From an uncultured Eubacteriales bacterium (lineage in GTDB: Bacteria; Bacillota; Clostridia; Monoglobales; Firm-18), in the NCBI GenBank assembly GCA_905210885.1, contig CAJLYO010000078.1:1-7323 (forward strand): a DNA stretch of 7,323 bases, given 5' to 3'. Positions 6,184-7,323 of the stretch are shown piece after piece (positions within the stretch are counted from its first letter, which is position 1; each line of letters opens with the position of its first letter). Made by a program: the position numbers and the translations under genes. The notes under the pieces are model-generated. The model did no database searches. It saw only the letters and a list, made by a program, of their open reading frames with translations, and was not told the DNA's origin.

Positions 6184-6987
6184 ATGGCTAAAATCATATT
6201 CGGCGGTGTTGAGCCGTTTTACATGAATATAAGGTATATAGAAACCGATTCAAAATCAATCGGCAACGTTTTTGAACAGCACGTGCACGATGAATGTGAG
6301 ATATATTTTAATCTTTCCGGCGATGTGTCGTTTATGGTGGAGGACAATATTTATCCTATAACTCCGGGCAGTATTATAATAACCAGACCGTATGAAAACC
6401 ACCACTGCATATATCACAGCAATGCCGTGCACAAGCATTACTGGATTTTGTTTTCATGCCGCGGCAATGAAAAATATCTTGATTTGTTTTTCAACAGAAC
6501 CGCCGGGGTGGGCAATCTTATTGTGCTTACGCCGGAGGGGACGGAAAGGCTTATTACGGCATTTAACGAAATATGCGCCGGCGATATGCCCGAATATTCA
6601 AAACAATACCGTTTTTTTGAGGTTATTGATATTCTGAGCACCGGTGTAAAAAAGAGCAGCGCAAACGCAAAACTTTCCCCTGATGTTGCGTCTGTTATAA
6701 ACGAAATAAACGCCGATATTTCAAAGCAGTTTTCCGTTTCGGAACTTGCCGCCGGAATGCATGTAAGCGTCAACACCTTGGAGCGTCATTTTAAGCAGCA
6801 AATCGGCATAACGCCGGGGCAGTACATACTGAGAAAGCGTATGGCAGGTGCGGCGGAGGTTCTGGCAAAGGGCGGCACTGTGCACGAGGCATACGAAATA
6901 AACGGTTTTTCGGATTATTCTCATTTTATATCCCTTTTTAAAAAACATTTCGGGGTTACGCCGAACAAATACAAGAAAAGCAGGTAA
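6184..6987 (+). CDS. AraC-family transcriptional regulator with cupin sensor domain
   Basis: This 267-residue protein has an N-terminal cupin-type ligand domain (about 15-105), showing H33-V-H35-x-x-x-E39 and P61-G-S-I-I, and a C-terminal AraC-type DNA-binding domain (about 165-267). The two helix-turn-helix units are SVSELAAGMHVSVNTLERHF (184-203) and about 232-254, ending in the family signature GFSDYSHFISLFKKHFGVTP (241-260). Such proteins usually bind a sugar and activate neighbouring catabolic genes. GGAGG at 6172-6176 is seven bases from the ATG, so the start is secure. It is divergent from the permease-GH36 operon with 94 bp between, so control of that operon and of itself is the likely role; the ligand is unknown. 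No terminator separates it from the small membrane protein gene downstream, so read-through to that gene is possible. Confidence 0.93.
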   Translation: MAKIIFGGVEPFYMNIRYIETDSKSIGNVFEQHVHDECEIYFNLSGDVSFMVEDNIYPITPGSIIITRPYENHHCIYHSNAVHKHYWILFSCRGNEKYLDLFFNRTAGVGNLIVLTPEGTERLITAFNEICAGDMPEYSKQYRFFEVIDILSTGVKKSSANAKLSPDVASVINEINADISKQFSVSELAAGMHVSVNTLERHFKQQIGITPGQYILRKRMAGAAEVLAKGGTVHEAYEINGFSDYSHFISLFKKHFGVTPNKYKKSR

Positions 6988-6994
6988 GAAAATA

Positions 6995-7024
6995 TTGACA
7001 AACCGCAAGGCAGTATACTATAAT
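6995..7024 (+). promoter_or_regulatory. Near-consensus sigma-A promoter
   Basis: A perfect TTGACA (6995-7000) and perfect TATAAT (7019-7024) are 18 bases apart, one more than optimal. The -35 starts only 8 bases after the stop codon of the AraC-family gene. Transcription would start near 7031, giving a leader of about 26 bases to the small membrane protein. Confidence 0.85.
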
Positions 7025-7056
7025 TAAGGCGTAATAATTTTAATGGAGGGGCAGTT

Positions 7057-7224
7057 ATGAATAAGTTTGGCGCGGTGTGCTCCGTTATAATAATGCTGCT
7101 TGCCGCAATCGCAGGGTTATTTGCGGGAGTGTATTTGAATCAGCAGCCTATGGAGGGTGCAATTTTGTTTGCGGTTATTGCAGGCTTTGCATGTGTTATA
7201 TATAACGGAAACGGACAGCAGTAA
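7057..7224 (+). CDS. Small two-helix membrane protein of unknown function
   Basis: The 55-residue product starts MNKFGAVCSV and ends YNGNGQQ. It has two hydrophobic segments, about residues 5-27 and 34-49, joined by a short polar turn with N28-Q-Q-P-M-E, and almost no charge (K3 and E33 only). The helices are rich in Gly and Ala (A-A-I-A-G-L-F-A-G), which favours tight packing. GGAGG at 7045-7049 lies seven bases before the ATG, and a near-consensus promoter precedes it. The promoter, ribosome site, protein-like composition and matching terminator together make it a real gene despite its size. I recognise no family. It lacks the positively charged tail common in type I toxins, so a toxin role is not supported. 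Confidence 0.8.
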   Translation: MNKFGAVCSVIIMLLAAIAGLFAGVYLNQQPMEGAILFAVIAGFACVIYNGNGQQ

Positions 7225-7244
7225 TTGGTTTACTGCTGTCCGTT
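7210..7244. terminator. Hairpin terminator overlapping the small gene's end
   Basis: A perfect 15-bp inverted repeat has arms 7210-7224 and 7230-7244 around a 5-base loop. The left arm consists of the last codons and TAA stop of the small membrane protein gene. The plus-strand tail is GTTTGATTGT, a weak T tract. It lies between convergent ends, so it may also stop the minus-strand gene ending at 7262. Confidence 0.75.
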
Positions 7245-7261
7245 GTTTGATTGTGTGAATC

Positions 7262-7323
7262 TTACATTATAATAATTCCGCCGTCCGGTGGCAAATGTAC
7301 CGTGATATTACGTTCTTGCATTT
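7262..7323 (-). CDS. 3' end of a minus-strand gene (partial, cut by window edge)
   Basis: Read on the minus strand from 7321, the frame gives MQERNITVHLPPDGGIIIM and then TAA at 7264-7262. The alternation of hydrophobic and polar residues resembles a closing beta strand, and ITVHLPPDGG-type endings occur in the C-terminal beta domains of some glycoside hydrolases. One of the other two minus-strand frames has an early stop. The stop falls 18 bases before the shared hairpin, as expected for a convergent gene. The family call is only a suggestion from 19 codons. Confidence 0.45.
   Translation of the reverse strand, partial: MQERNITVHLPPDGGIIIM

Noticed and set aside
7057..7224. Small membrane protein as a type I toxin
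   Set aside because: It lacks the charged tail usual for such toxins, and I see no convincing antisense RNA promoter over it.
1..7323. Mobile element, phage or defence island
   Set aside because: No transposase, integrase, terminal repeats, target duplications, nuclease or toxin-antitoxin features are visible; gene style is uniform throughout.

Overview
The window looks like chromosomal sequence from a low-to-moderate GC Gram-positive bacterium, most likely a gut-type member of the Bacillota (Clostridia). The signs are strong GGAGG-type ribosome binding sites, mostly TAA stops, sigma-A style promoters (TTGACA/TATAAT), short hairpin terminators and protein families typical of that group. This placement is inference from style. 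All complete genes are intact, and I see no rRNA, tRNA, CRISPR array, insertion sequence or phage gene.

The left half (1-3157) is a co-directional plus-strand run. It holds the possible last codons of an upstream gene, a HAD-superfamily phosphatase, a neurotransmitter:sodium symporter (NSS) family transporter, and a PfkB/ribokinase-family sugar kinase that most resembles 2-keto-3-deoxygluconate kinase. Gaps are short, so the three complete genes are probably one transcript. It ends at a 17-bp hairpin (3197-3233) with A and T tracts on opposite sides, which can also stop the converging minus-strand operon.

The middle (3250-6987) is a divergent carbohydrate module. On the minus strand an EamA/DMT-family permease is followed after 14 bp by a cytoplasmic GH36 alpha-galactosidase-like enzyme. 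On the plus strand is an AraC-family regulator with a cupin sensor domain. Two good promoters lie interleaved in the 94-bp intergenic region, which suggests the regulator controls both directions. The inferred logic is that the regulator senses a sugar, the permease moves a glycoside or sugar, and the glycosidase cleaves it inside the cell. The glycosidase departs from the classical alpha-galactosidase pattern at several active-site motifs, so its substrate is open.

The right end (6988-7323) holds a 55-residue two-helix membrane protein. It has its own near-consensus promoter and a perfect 15-bp terminator hairpin whose left arm contains the gene's last codons and stop. Converging on it from the right edge is what looks like the 3' end of a minus-strand gene, cut by the window.

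I find no convincing new defence, mobile or RNA-based system. The points most worth following are the variant GH36 active site, the EamA-GH36-AraC pairing, the interleaved promoters and the small membrane protein.
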